A stretch of 53,693 bases of DNA from an uncultured Holophagaceae bacterium. GTDB taxonomy: Bacteria > Acidobacteriota > Holophagae > Holophagales > Holophagaceae. This document shows positions 19,716 to 27,231 of the stretch, one piece after another (within the stretch, counting starts at the first letter, position 1; each line of letters begins with the position of its first letter). Under the pieces are notes generated by a model. It worked only from the letters and a program-made list of their open reading frames with translations. It did no database searches and was not told the origin of the DNA. The stretch covers positions 1-53,693 of the forward strand of contig CAISFO010000014.1 of NCBI GenBank assembly GCA_903884655.1, in the 5' to 3' direction. Made by a program: the position numbers and the translations under genes.

Positions 19716-20918
19716 ATGGCGGATGCGGAGGAATCGAGGCGCAGCGGGTTCCTGACGGCGCCCTTCTTCATTCTTTGCACCTTCTACTTCCTGGTGTTCG
19801 CGGCGGGCTACCAGCTCTTTCCCGTGGTGCCCCTCCACCTGCGGGACCTGGGTGCAAGCCTCGCGGAGAGCGGGCGGTTCCAGACGGCCTTCATGCTGGG
19901 CTCGGGGTTCGGGTCGCTGTTCACGGGGCCCCTGGGGGATCGACTGGGGCAGCGGCGGGTGCTGCGGGTAGCCTCCTTGGCTCTGGTGGTGATCCTCGTG
20001 GTCTACGCCTTCCTGAAGGTGCGCTGGGCGTTCTACCTGCTGGCGCCTCTGCACGGCGTGCTCTGGTCGGCGCTGCGGACCGCTTCCGTCGCCAAGGTGG
20101 GCGGCATCCTTCCGCTCCAGCACCGGGCCCAGGGTCTCTCGCTCTTCGGTCTCACCGGACCCGGCGGCGTGGCCGTGGGCCCGCTGGTGGGCCTGTGGCT
20201 GATGCCGCACCTGGGCTTCGCCTGGATGCTGATCCTGTTGGCGGGCGTCTTCGCGGTGCTGCACGGCCTCATCGGGGCCCTGCCTCGGGAGGCGCCCCGG
20301 GAGATCCAGGCCACGGCGCTGTTCGAGTGGCCCGACCGGGCCGTGTGGGGCATGGTGGCCGTGATGATGCTCGTGGGCCTTGGCTTCGGCCCCATGCCGC
20401 CCTACAGCGCCCAGGAGGCGAAGGCCCTGGGGATGGCCTGGCCCGCCACCTTCCTCACCTGCTTCGCCCTGGGCATGATGGCCATCCGCGGCCTGCTGTC
20501 CCTCACCGGAATGGGACGGCAGCCGGTGCGCCTGCTGCCCGCGATGATCGCCCTGGCCACCGCCGGCTACGCCCTGCTGGCCGTCCTGCCCGGGAACACG
20601 GTCCGCCACCTGCTGGCGGGACTCATTTACGGCGCGGGCTACGGCATGGTGCACACCCTGCTCATCATGAACATCTTCACCACCACGCCACCGGAGCGCG
20701 TCGGATCCGCGGTGGGTGCCATGTTCTTCGCCTTCGACGCGGCCACGGCCTTCGGGGCGCTGGGCCTGGGCTGGGTCATGGAACACCTGGGATTCCGTTG
20801 GGGCTGGGGCATCGGGGCGGCCCTGATGGCCCTCTCCATCCCCGTCGCCCGCCGCATCGTGCAAAAGAGCCAGGACGTGACCTCTGAGGCCAAGCCCTCT
20901 GCCATCCTGGACGCATGA
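19716..20918 (+). CDS. MFS transporter, first of a tandem pair
   Basis: A 400-residue inner-membrane protein with about 12 hydrophobic segments. The loop 2-3 signature of the major facilitator superfamily is visible as GPLGDRLGQRRVL. The opening (FAAGYQLFPVVPLHLRDLGAS, then ESGRF) resembles the drug/sugar-efflux-like MFS branch found in acidobacteria. The substrate is unknown. Shine-Dalgarno pairing before ATG 19716 is weak. The stop overlaps the start of a paralogue by 4 nt (ATGA). A C-terminal hydrophilic tail of about 20 residues is absent from the partner. Confidence 0.85.
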   Translation: MADAEESRRSGFLTAPFFILCTFYFLVFAAGYQLFPVVPLHLRDLGASLAESGRFQTAFMLGSGFGSLFTGPLGDRLGQRRVLRVASLALVVILVVYAFLKVRWAFYLLAPLHGVLWSALRTASVAKVGGILPLQHRAQGLSLFGLTGPGGVAVGPLVGLWLMPHLGFAWMLILLAGVFAVLHGLIGALPREAPREIQATALFEWPDRAVWGMVAVMMLVGLGFGPMPPYSAQEAKALGMAWPATFLTCFALGMMAIRGLLSLTGMGRQPVRLLPAMIALATAGYALLAVLPGNTVRHLLAGLIYGAGYGMVHTLLIMNIFTTTPPERVGSAVGAMFFAFDAATAFGALGLGWVMEHLGFRWGWGIGAALMALSIPVARRIVQKSQDVTSEAKPSAILDA

Positions 20919-22060
20919 CGGATCTTTCCAGCCCCCGTACCCGGCTTGTGACGCGGCAGTTCGCCCTGGTGTGGTCGCTCACCTTCGTCACGTTCTTTGC
21001 CGCATTCCAGCTCTTCCCTACGGTGCCGCTGCGCCTAAGAGAACTGGGCGCCAGCCTGGCAGAAAGCGGCCGCTTCCTGAGCCTCTTCACGGCGGGAAGC
21101 GCCCTGGGCGCCCTGTTCACCGGTCCCCTTGGCGACCGTATGGGCCATCGCCGCCTGGCCATCACATCGGCCCTACTCTTCGCGGGCTTCCTGGCGGCCT
21201 ATGCCCTGACACCCGTCCGCTGGGGCATCTACCTCCTGGCCTTTCCCCACGGCATCGTGTGGTCAGGGCTGCTGACGGCCACCATGGCTTCGCTGGCCCA
21301 TGTGCTGCCCGAGGATCGCCGTGCCGATGGCCTCAGCCTCTATGGCCTGGCCAGCCCCGGCGGCGTCATCGTGGGCCCGCTGCTGGGCCTCTGGATCTTC
21401 CAGAACTGGGGCTTCGCGCCCATCGCCTGGTACCTGTCGGGGTTCTTCCTCCTGCTGAGCGCCCTGGCCACCAGCCTGCCCCAGGACCACCCCCACGGCC
21501 GGCCCGAGGGCTTCAAGTGGCCCGATGCCGCCGTGCTCGCGCCCTGCATGGTCCTCTTCTGCATCGCCCTGGGCTATGGTGCCCTAAACAGCTACACCGC
21601 CCAGGAGGCCCTGGCCCTGGGGATGAAGTTGCCCTCGGCCTTCCTCTCCTTCATGGCCGTGGGCATGGTGCTCATGCGCCTGGTCATGCTGCGCCGGGGT
21701 TTCGGCAGCCGGCCCAGCCGCAAGCTCCCGGGCATGCTGCTGGGCGCATTCGCGGGCATGGTGCTGCTGACCGTCCTGCCCGGCAGCACCCTGCGCCATA
21801 TGCTCTCCGCCCTGCTCTACGGCGCGGGCTACAGCATGATGCACACGCTCCTCAACGCGAAGCTGCTGGAGTCGGTGGATCCCAAACGGCGCGGCTCCGC
21901 CTTCGGTGCTCTGCTCTTCGCCTTCGACTCGGGCATCGGCCTTGGCAGCTTCAGCCTGGGGTGGGTCATCGGCCACTACGGCTACCGCCCGGGCTGGGCC
22001 CTTGGTGCCCTGGCCATGCTGGCGGCCCTGCCGCTGGCGCTGAGGCTGGGCCGGGACTGA
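20915..22060 (+). CDS. MFS transporter, second of a tandem pair
   Basis: A 381-residue paralogue of the preceding protein. Shared landmarks in the same order are FQLFPTVPLRLRELGASLAESGRF, GPLGDRMGHRR, the helix-5 stretch SPGGVIVGPLLGLW, YTAQEALALGM, and VLPGSTLRHMLSALLYGAGY. The pair clearly arose by tandem duplication and has diverged. With a 4-nt overlap the two are translationally coupled and might form a heterodimer or simply be redundant. I see no motif that names a substrate. It converges on the glycyl-radical operon. Confidence 0.85.
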   Translation: MTDLSSPRTRLVTRQFALVWSLTFVTFFAAFQLFPTVPLRLRELGASLAESGRFLSLFTAGSALGALFTGPLGDRMGHRRLAITSALLFAGFLAAYALTPVRWGIYLLAFPHGIVWSGLLTATMASLAHVLPEDRRADGLSLYGLASPGGVIVGPLLGLWIFQNWGFAPIAWYLSGFFLLLSALATSLPQDHPHGRPEGFKWPDAAVLAPCMVLFCIALGYGALNSYTAQEALALGMKLPSAFLSFMAVGMVLMRLVMLRRGFGSRPSRKLPGMLLGAFAGMVLLTVLPGSTLRHMLSALLYGAGYSMMHTLLNAKLLESVDPKRRGSAFGALLFAFDSGIGLGSFSLGWVIGHYGYRPGWALGALAMLAALPLALRLGRD

Positions 22061-22317
22061 GGCAAACGCAAAGTCTTGCAAGAGTAGTCAAGAGTGGCTG
22101 GTCACGGAAGGCACGGAACCCCCCGGAAGGCCCGGAAGGGGCCGTTGCCCTCGCCGCGCGGGCCCGCCGCAGGCGGCTTCCGGCTTGGCCGGAAGTGCTG
22201 CCGGGAAGCTGCCCGTGCTTTCTGAGTGGGCGCCCGTTCCTTTTTCCGTGGATTCCAGCCTTCTTCCGAGGCTTCCGCAACCAGCGCTTTCCCATCGTTG
22301 ATTGCTACGAGCCAACC
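22061..22317. other. Structured convergent intergenic region
   Basis: There is no gene in this 257-bp space between convergent operons. It holds a perfect 8-bp hairpin with a 3-nt loop (CTTCCGGC-ttg-GCCGGAAG, 22177-22195), a likely transcription barrier, and outer arms CACGGAA (22103-22109) and TTCCGTG (22244-22250). The outer part resembles dispersed 'CACGGAAGGCACGGAA' intergenic elements (from memory). Confidence 0.5.
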
Positions 22318-24684
22318 TCAGCCGGCGAAGGTGTCGTGCTCCGTGCGACGGATGATCTCCTCCTGGAGCTCGAGGGAGAGGTCGCAGAAGTAGTCCGAGT
22401 ACCCCGCCACGCGGACGATGAGGTCCCGGTTTTTCTCTGGATGCGCCTGGGCCTCCCGCAGCTTCGCGGCAGTGACCACGTTGAACTGCACGTGGTGGCC
22501 GTCCAGCTTGAAGTAGGTGCGGACCAGGTGGTGGAGCCGGTCGATGCCCTCCTCTCCTTCCAGCAGGCTTGGCGTGAATTTCATGTTCAGCAGGGTGCCA
22601 CCGGTCTTCACGTGGTCCATCTTGGCGGCGGAGCGCAGCACGGCCGTGGGACCGTGGCGGTCCGCGCCCTGCACGGGGGAGATGCCCTCGGAGAGCGGCT
22701 CGCCGGCCCGCCGCCCGTCCGCCGAGGCCAGGCAGACCGAGCCGAAGTAGACGTGGCAGGTGGTGGGCAGCATCTCCACCCGGTAGGCCCCGCCCTTGCC
22801 GTTGGGACGGCCGTCGATGGCTTCGAAGAGGAAGCGGAAGACCCGCACCATCAGGTCGTCCGCGGCATCATCGTCATTGCCGTACTTCGGTGTCTTGTGG
22901 AGGAGACGCTGGCGCAGGGGCTCCTGGTCTTGGAAGTCCGCGTCCAGCACGGCCACCAGCTCCGCCAGGGCCAGGGTCTTCCGCTCGAAGACCTGCTGCT
23001 TCAGGGACGCCAGGCTGTCGGTGACGCTGCCGATGCCCACGGCCTGGATGAAGGTGTTGTTGTACCGGGCGCCGCCGGCGTTGTAGTCCCGGCCAGTCTT
23101 GATGCAGTCGTCCGTGAGCACGGACAGGAAGGGGGCGGGCATGCGGGTGGCGTAGATGCGCTCGATGACCTGGTTGCCGCGGATCTTGAGATCCAGGAAG
23201 TGGCGGGTCTGGACCTCGAAGGCTGCGATCACCTGTTCGAAGGAGGTAAAGGTGGCCGGGTCGCCGGTGCGCGGCCCCAGCTGCCGGCCCGTGCGGGGGT
23301 CCAGGCCGTCGTGCAGGGCCAGCTCCAGCATCTTGGGCAGGTTGAAGTAGCCCGTGAGGATGTAGGCCTCCTTGCCGAAGGCGCCCACCTCCACACAGCC
23401 AGAGCAGCCTCCGGCCCGGGCATCCTCCAGGGACTTGCCCTGGCGCAGCTGCTCCTCCACCACCGCATCCGCGTTGAAGAGCGACGGAAAGCCGTAGCCA
23501 TTCCGGATGACCTTCAGCGCGTGCTTGAGGATGGCGTCCGGCGTCTTGCGCGAGACCTGCACATTGCTGCTGGGCTGGAGCAGGTGCAGTTCCTCGATGA
23601 CCTCCAGCAGTAGGTCCGTGAGCTCGTTGCTGCCGTCGCTGCCATCTGGCAGGAGCCCGCCCAGGTTCAGGTTGGCGAAATCGGTATAGGTGCCGCTCTC
23701 CGCCGCGGTGACGCCCACCTTGGAGGGCGAGGTGTGGTTGTTGAACTTCACGAAGAAGCACGCCAGCAGCTCCCGGGCACCTTCCCGCGTGAGACTGCCC
23801 TCCTTCAGGCCCCGCTGGTAGAAGGGCCAGAGGTGCTGGTCCAGGTGGCCGGGACTGTAGGCGTCCCAGCCGTTCAATTCGGTGATCACGCCCTGGTGGC
23901 AGAACCAGTAGGCCTGCAGCGCCTCCTGGAAGTCCCGGGGGGCCTGGGCCGGCACCCGGCGGCAGACCTCCGCGATGCGGCGCAGCTCCGCCGCGCGGAG
24001 AGGATCAGGTTCGACCTCGGCCTGCCGCTCGGCCTCCACCGCGTGGCGCTCCGCCAGCAGGATGAGCGCCTCACAGGAGATGGCCATGGCCTCCAGCTGG
24101 GCGCGCTTGTCCTCGGCTTCGGAGTCCCGCTCGAAATCCAGGGCCACCTTGGCGGCGGCGATGTCGGCCTGGAAATCCCGCAGACCGCGGCCATAAATCT
24201 TGCCATCCAGCACCGTGTGGCCCGGAGCCCGCTGCTCCATGAACTCGGTGAAGACGCCGGCCTCGTAGGCCTCGTGCCAGTCCGTCGGCAGCACCGCGAA
24301 GATCTGGTCCCGCAGGCTGCGGCCCCGCCAGTAGGGGATGACCTCCCGCTCGTAGGCCGCCACCATCTCTTCGGCCACCCGGTAGCTCGTCTTGGGGCGC
24401 GTGTCGAGGATGCGCAGGTCCTCCACGGTGTGGCAGGTGAGCTCGGGATAGGTGGGCACGGCCTTGGGCCGGGGTCCGCGCTCGCCCACGATGAGCTCGC
24501 CGGGGCCGATCCAGACGGTCTTCTTCTGGCAGAGGTCCAGGAAGGCCAGGGCCCGCAGCACGGACACGGGATGCTTCCCGAGGTGCTCCCGGTAGAAGGC
24601 GGTCATCAGCAGGGCCCGCTCCGGATCGAGGGCGGGGACTGCGTCCAGGCTTTCCTGGCGGAGCCTTGCCGTGCGCTCGTTCAT
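22318..24684 (-). CDS. hypD-like: Glycyl-radical enzyme resembling trans-4-hydroxyproline dehydratase
   Basis: A 788-residue glycyl-radical enzyme of the PFL-like family. The thiyl residue is Cys430 in GGCSGCVEVGAFGKEAY, and the radical-bearing glycine is Gly761 in RVAGYSDYF near the C-terminus. The Cys-Val-Glu context followed by FGKEAYILTGY, plus FTEFMEQRAPGHTV and WDAYSPGHLDQ, match hydroxyproline dehydratase (about 789 residues) better than pyruvate formate-lyase, CutC choline lyase or diol dehydratase (from memory). HypD dehydrates trans-4-hydroxy-L-proline to pyrroline-5-carboxylate. No pyrroline-5-carboxylate reductase gene is nearby, so the substrate could differ. Its Shine-Dalgarno (GGAGG) lies inside the activase gene, and the two overlap by 4 nt. 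The enzyme needs anaerobic conditions. Confidence 0.8.
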   Translation of the reverse strand: MNERTARLRQESLDAVPALDPERALLMTAFYREHLGKHPVSVLRALAFLDLCQKKTVWIGPGELIVGERGPRPKAVPTYPELTCHTVEDLRILDTRPKTSYRVAEEMVAAYEREVIPYWRGRSLRDQIFAVLPTDWHEAYEAGVFTEFMEQRAPGHTVLDGKIYGRGLRDFQADIAAAKVALDFERDSEAEDKRAQLEAMAISCEALILLAERHAVEAERQAEVEPDPLRAAELRRIAEVCRRVPAQAPRDFQEALQAYWFCHQGVITELNGWDAYSPGHLDQHLWPFYQRGLKEGSLTREGARELLACFFVKFNNHTSPSKVGVTAAESGTYTDFANLNLGGLLPDGSDGSNELTDLLLEVIEELHLLQPSSNVQVSRKTPDAILKHALKVIRNGYGFPSLFNADAVVEEQLRQGKSLEDARAGGCSGCVEVGAFGKEAYILTGYFNLPKMLELALHDGLDPRTGRQLGPRTGDPATFTSFEQVIAAFEVQTRHFLDLKIRGNQVIERIYATRMPAPFLSVLTDDCIKTGRDYNAGGARYNNTFIQAVGIGSVTDSLASLKQQVFERKTLALAELVAVLDADFQDQEPLRQRLLHKTPKYGNDDDAADDLMVRVFRFLFEAIDGRPNGKGGAYRVEMLPTTCHVYFGSVCLASADGRRAGEPLSEGISPVQGADRHGPTAVLRSAAKMDHVKTGGTLLNMKFTPSLLEGEEGIDRLHHLVRTYFKLDGHHVQFNVVTAAKLREAQAHPEKNRDLIVRVAGYSDYFCDLSLELQEEIIRRTEHDTFAG

Positions 24685-25553
24685 GGGTGGCCTCCTACGG
24701 TGGTGGTGATGCCATGGGCTTCGAAGACTCCGGCCAGGTCCGCCATGCGGGCGGGGGTGGGCGCGGGCACCTGCTCGAGAGCGTAGGCCCTTCCCAGGCG
24801 GCGGAATTTGGCCGCGCCGGTGCTGTGGTAGGGCAGCAGGTCCAGGCGCCGCACGCCGGGAATGCGGGCCACGAAGCGGGCCGTGGCCTCCAGGTTCGCC
24901 GCGTCGTCGTTGACGCCGGGAATCACGGGCACGCGGATCCAGATCTGGCCATGGACCTGGCCCAGGGCTTCCAGGTTGGCGAGGATGGCCCCGTTGCCGG
25001 CGCCGGTCCAGGCGCGGTGCTGGCCGTCATCCATGTGCTTCAGGTCGAAGAGCACCAGGTCGCTGAGGGCCGCGGCCGCCAGCAGGTCCTCCCGGTGCCC
25101 CAGGCCGCAGGTGTCCAGGGCCTGGTGGATGCCCTGGCGCCGCAGCTCCGCCAGCACCTGCAGCACGAAGGCGGGCTGCAGCAGGGGCTCGCCGCCCGAG
25201 AGGGTGACGCCCCCGCCGGACTGCTCGAAGAAGGGGCGGTCCCGCAGGACCTCCTCCATCAGTTCGGCCGATGACACCTCCCGGCCCAGCAGCTGCTGGG
25301 CCCCGGTGGGGCAGGCATCCACGCAGGCCGCGGACTCGTCGAGGCCATGGCAGCTGCCGCAGGCGATGCAGCGGCCCTCCACCTTGACCAGCTCCGGTTC
25401 CGCTGACTGGCTCTCGGGGTTGTGACACCAGGCGCAGGCCAGGGGGCAGCCTTTCAGGAAGACGGTGGTCCTCAGGCCGGGTCCGTCCTGCAGGGAGAAG
25501 CGCTGGACATTGAAGATCCGGCCCAGTTCGGAAGGCTGCCCGAATGCGCTCAT
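24681..25553 (-). CDS. Glycyl-radical enzyme activase (radical SAM)
   Basis: A 290-residue radical SAM protein. It installs the glycyl radical on its partner enzyme using S-adenosylmethionine and a [4Fe-4S] cluster. Near the N-terminus, QDGPGLRTTVFLKGCPLACAWCHNPE contains the activase-type CxxxCxxC motif. A ferredoxin-like insert follows with CIACGSC and CVDACPTGA, typical of activases for non-PFL glycyl-radical enzymes. SGGGVTLSGGEPLLQ carries the GGE SAM-binding motif. The start is ATG 25553, overlapping the regulator's stop by 4 nt; the 62 upstream in-frame codons are Pro/Arg/Gly noise. It ends in the ATGA that starts the glycyl-radical enzyme. Confidence 0.9.
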   Translation of the reverse strand: MSAFGQPSELGRIFNVQRFSLQDGPGLRTTVFLKGCPLACAWCHNPESQSAEPELVKVEGRCIACGSCHGLDESAACVDACPTGAQQLLGREVSSAELMEEVLRDRPFFEQSGGGVTLSGGEPLLQPAFVLQVLAELRRQGIHQALDTCGLGHREDLLAAAALSDLVLFDLKHMDDGQHRAWTGAGNGAILANLEALGQVHGQIWIRVPVIPGVNDDAANLEATARFVARIPGVRRLDLLPYHSTGAAKFRRLGRAYALEQVPAPTPARMADLAGVFEAHGITTTVGGHP

Positions 25554-26230
25554 GGCCGCTCCGGGAAGTAGGCCTCGCGGACGAAGGCCTCCTGCACTTG
25601 GAAGCCCCAGTGCACATCCCGCAGGTAGGCGGCAGCCTCGGGCACGGCCCCCTGCTCCAGCAGGCGCAGGAAGGACTCGTGCTCCTCGAGCCCGCTCCGC
25701 TCCCAACTGACGTGGAGGCGCTCGAAGCGCCGGTTCCACTCGTAGAGCTGCTGCTTCTTCGCGTGGACCAGTCCAGTGATGCGCCCGTTGCCGAGGCGCT
25801 CCAGGAAGAAGTCGTGGAAGGCGGCGTTATGCTCGTAGAAGGTGGCCTGATCTCCCCGCTCGATGGCGGACTGGGCGAGCCGATCCAGCTCCCGCAGGCG
25901 GGCAAGGTCCTCCGCCGACACCGTAGGCCCCACCGCCGCCACGGCGGCCGCCTCCAGGGCCCCGATCAGCTCGTAGAGCTCCCGGATGTCCGCCTCCTCC
26001 AGGCACCGCACCGCCACGCCCCGGCGTGGAGAGATGGTCACGAAGCCCTCCACCTCCAGTTGGAGCAGGGCATCCCGCAGGGGCGTGCGGCTGACGCCCA
26101 GGTCCGCGGCCAGCCGGTTCAGGTCCAGGAAGGCGCCCGTGTCCAGGCGTCCATGCCTCAGCTCCGCCCGCAGGTGGTCGTAGACCTGCTCCCGCAGGGA
26201 CTTCGCGACGATGGCGGTGGGTGTGGACAT
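25550..26230 (-). CDS. GntR-family regulator with FCD ligand domain
   Basis: A 226-residue transcription factor. Residues 8-75 form a winged helix-turn-helix (LREQVYDHLRAELRHG, then LAADLGVSRTPLRDAL, LEVEGFVTI, RRGVAV). Residues 85-220 form an all-helical FCD domain with the usual metal-ligand pattern (Asp in ELYELIGALE region, His in HNAAFHDFF and HESFL). FCD regulators usually respond to small organic acids and repress catabolic operons. It is the first gene of a three-gene unit with the activase and the glycyl-radical enzyme. A perfect palindrome just upstream is the likely autoregulatory site. Anaerobic control by another factor is possible but no FNR box is seen. Confidence 0.9.
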   Translation of the reverse strand: MSTPTAIVAKSLREQVYDHLRAELRHGRLDTGAFLDLNRLAADLGVSRTPLRDALLQLEVEGFVTISPRRGVAVRCLEEADIRELYELIGALEAAAVAAVGPTVSAEDLARLRELDRLAQSAIERGDQATFYEHNAAFHDFFLERLGNGRITGLVHAKKQQLYEWNRRFERLHVSWERSGLEEHESFLRLLEQGAVPEAAAYLRDVHWGFQVQEAFVREAYFPERP

Positions 26231-26255
26231 GGGGCACCGGGCCGGATGGGTGCTG

Positions 26256-26276
26256 ACTGATATCTAATATATCAGT
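26256..26276. promoter_or_regulatory. Palindromic operator for the GntR/FCD regulator
   Basis: ACTGATAT (26256-26263) and ATATCAGT (26269-26276) are perfect 8-bp arms around a 5-nt centre (ctaat), 26 bp before the regulator start. It is strikingly AT-rich in a GC-rich genome. Position, size and symmetry fit a GntR dimer site that overlaps the promoter -10 region. No second copy was noticed in the window. Confidence 0.7.
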
Positions 26277-26338
26277 TGTGCTATGGAGCGCCACCCCCCC
26301 TCCTCCGCCGTGGGTCGCGGGTCGAGCTCTCGTGTCCC

Positions 26339-27106
26339 TCAGCTCCGCCGGTGCAGCTTGTGCACGGAAGCCTGGTCCAGGCACTTCACCAGCATCTCGT
26401 CGATGTTCACATGGTCAGGAAGGGCCAAGCACCAGCGCACGCACTCGGCCACATCATGGGCGGTGAGCGGCTTCACGCCCTGGTAGACGGCCTTGGCCTT
26501 CTCCCCATCCTTCAGCCGGACATCCGAGAACTCGGTCTCGGCCATGCCGGGATCCACGCAGGTGACGCGGACCTGCTCGCCGTTGAGCTCCAGGCGCAGG
26601 CTGTGGGCCATGGCCCGCACGCCGAACTTGGAGGCGCAGTAGACGCTGCCGCCCTCGTAGGGCTGGTGGCCTGCGGTGGAACCGATGAAGAACACATGGC
26701 CCCAGCCGGCCTTGCGCACGTGGGGCAGACCCGCCCGGAGGGTCTTCACCACGCCCTCGATGTTGGTGCGCATCATGGCTTCCAGGTCCTCATCTGGCGT
26801 CTCCCACAGTTTGTAGGTGCCGCTGGCAAGGCCCGCGTTGGCGATGAGCACATGCAAACCGCCCAGGCTGGTGGCGGCGGCCTCCACGAAGGCATTCACG
26901 CTGACGGTGTCGCGGGTGTCCACGGTGCCGGCAAAGGCCCTGATGCCGTGGGTCTTCACGAGCTCATCGGCAAGGGCCTGCACTCGCTCGAGGCGCCGGG
27001 CACCCAGGGCCAGGTGACAGCCTTCGGCTGCCAGCAGCCGGGCCATGGCGGCTCCGAAGCCGCTGGAGGCCCCGGTGATGAGGACAATGGGATGCTCGGG
27101 GCGCAA
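26339..27106 (-). CDS. Short-chain dehydrogenase/reductase, YdfG-like
   Basis: A 255-residue classical SDR. The Rossmann motif is TGASSGFG, then NAG (LIANAGLAS), the catalytic Ser in FFIGSTAG and YCASK as the Tyr-x-x-x-Lys pair. Close resemblance to NADP-dependent 3-hydroxy-acid/serine dehydrogenase YdfG comes from the DPGMAETEFSDVR segment and the DVAECVRWCLALPDHVNID ending. The start is inferred as TTG 27106 because GGAGGAG lies five nt before it; a TTG seven codons upstream has no site. The gene sits upstream of the glycyl-radical unit on the same strand, with the operator between, and may or may not be related in function. Confidence 0.8.
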   Translation of the reverse strand: MRPEHPIVLITGASSGFGAAMARLLAAEGCHLALGARRLERVQALADELVKTHGIRAFAGTVDTRDTVSVNAFVEAAATSLGGLHVLIANAGLASGTYKLWETPDEDLEAMMRTNIEGVVKTLRAGLPHVRKAGWGHVFFIGSTAGHQPYEGGSVYCASKFGVRAMAHSLRLELNGEQVRVTCVDPGMAETEFSDVRLKDGEKAKAVYQGVKPLTAHDVAECVRWCLALPDHVNIDEMLVKCLDQASVHKLHRRS

Positions 27107-27231
27107 GGGAACTCCTCCGGATATCAACAGGCAATCAAGTTCACACCTCTCTCCGAGATCGGGAGTGTTCCCAGGATGGCGGAGAGAAGATCAGTCGAAC
27201 ATTCCAGAACCGGGCATCTGCCAACGGATGC

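Noticed and set aside
20971..23613. 880-residue plus-strand frame running through the second MFS gene and into the glycyl-radical enzyme
   Set aside because: It is out of frame with the MFS gene, antisense to the enzyme, rich in Arg/Gly/Pro/His, and has no domain pattern.
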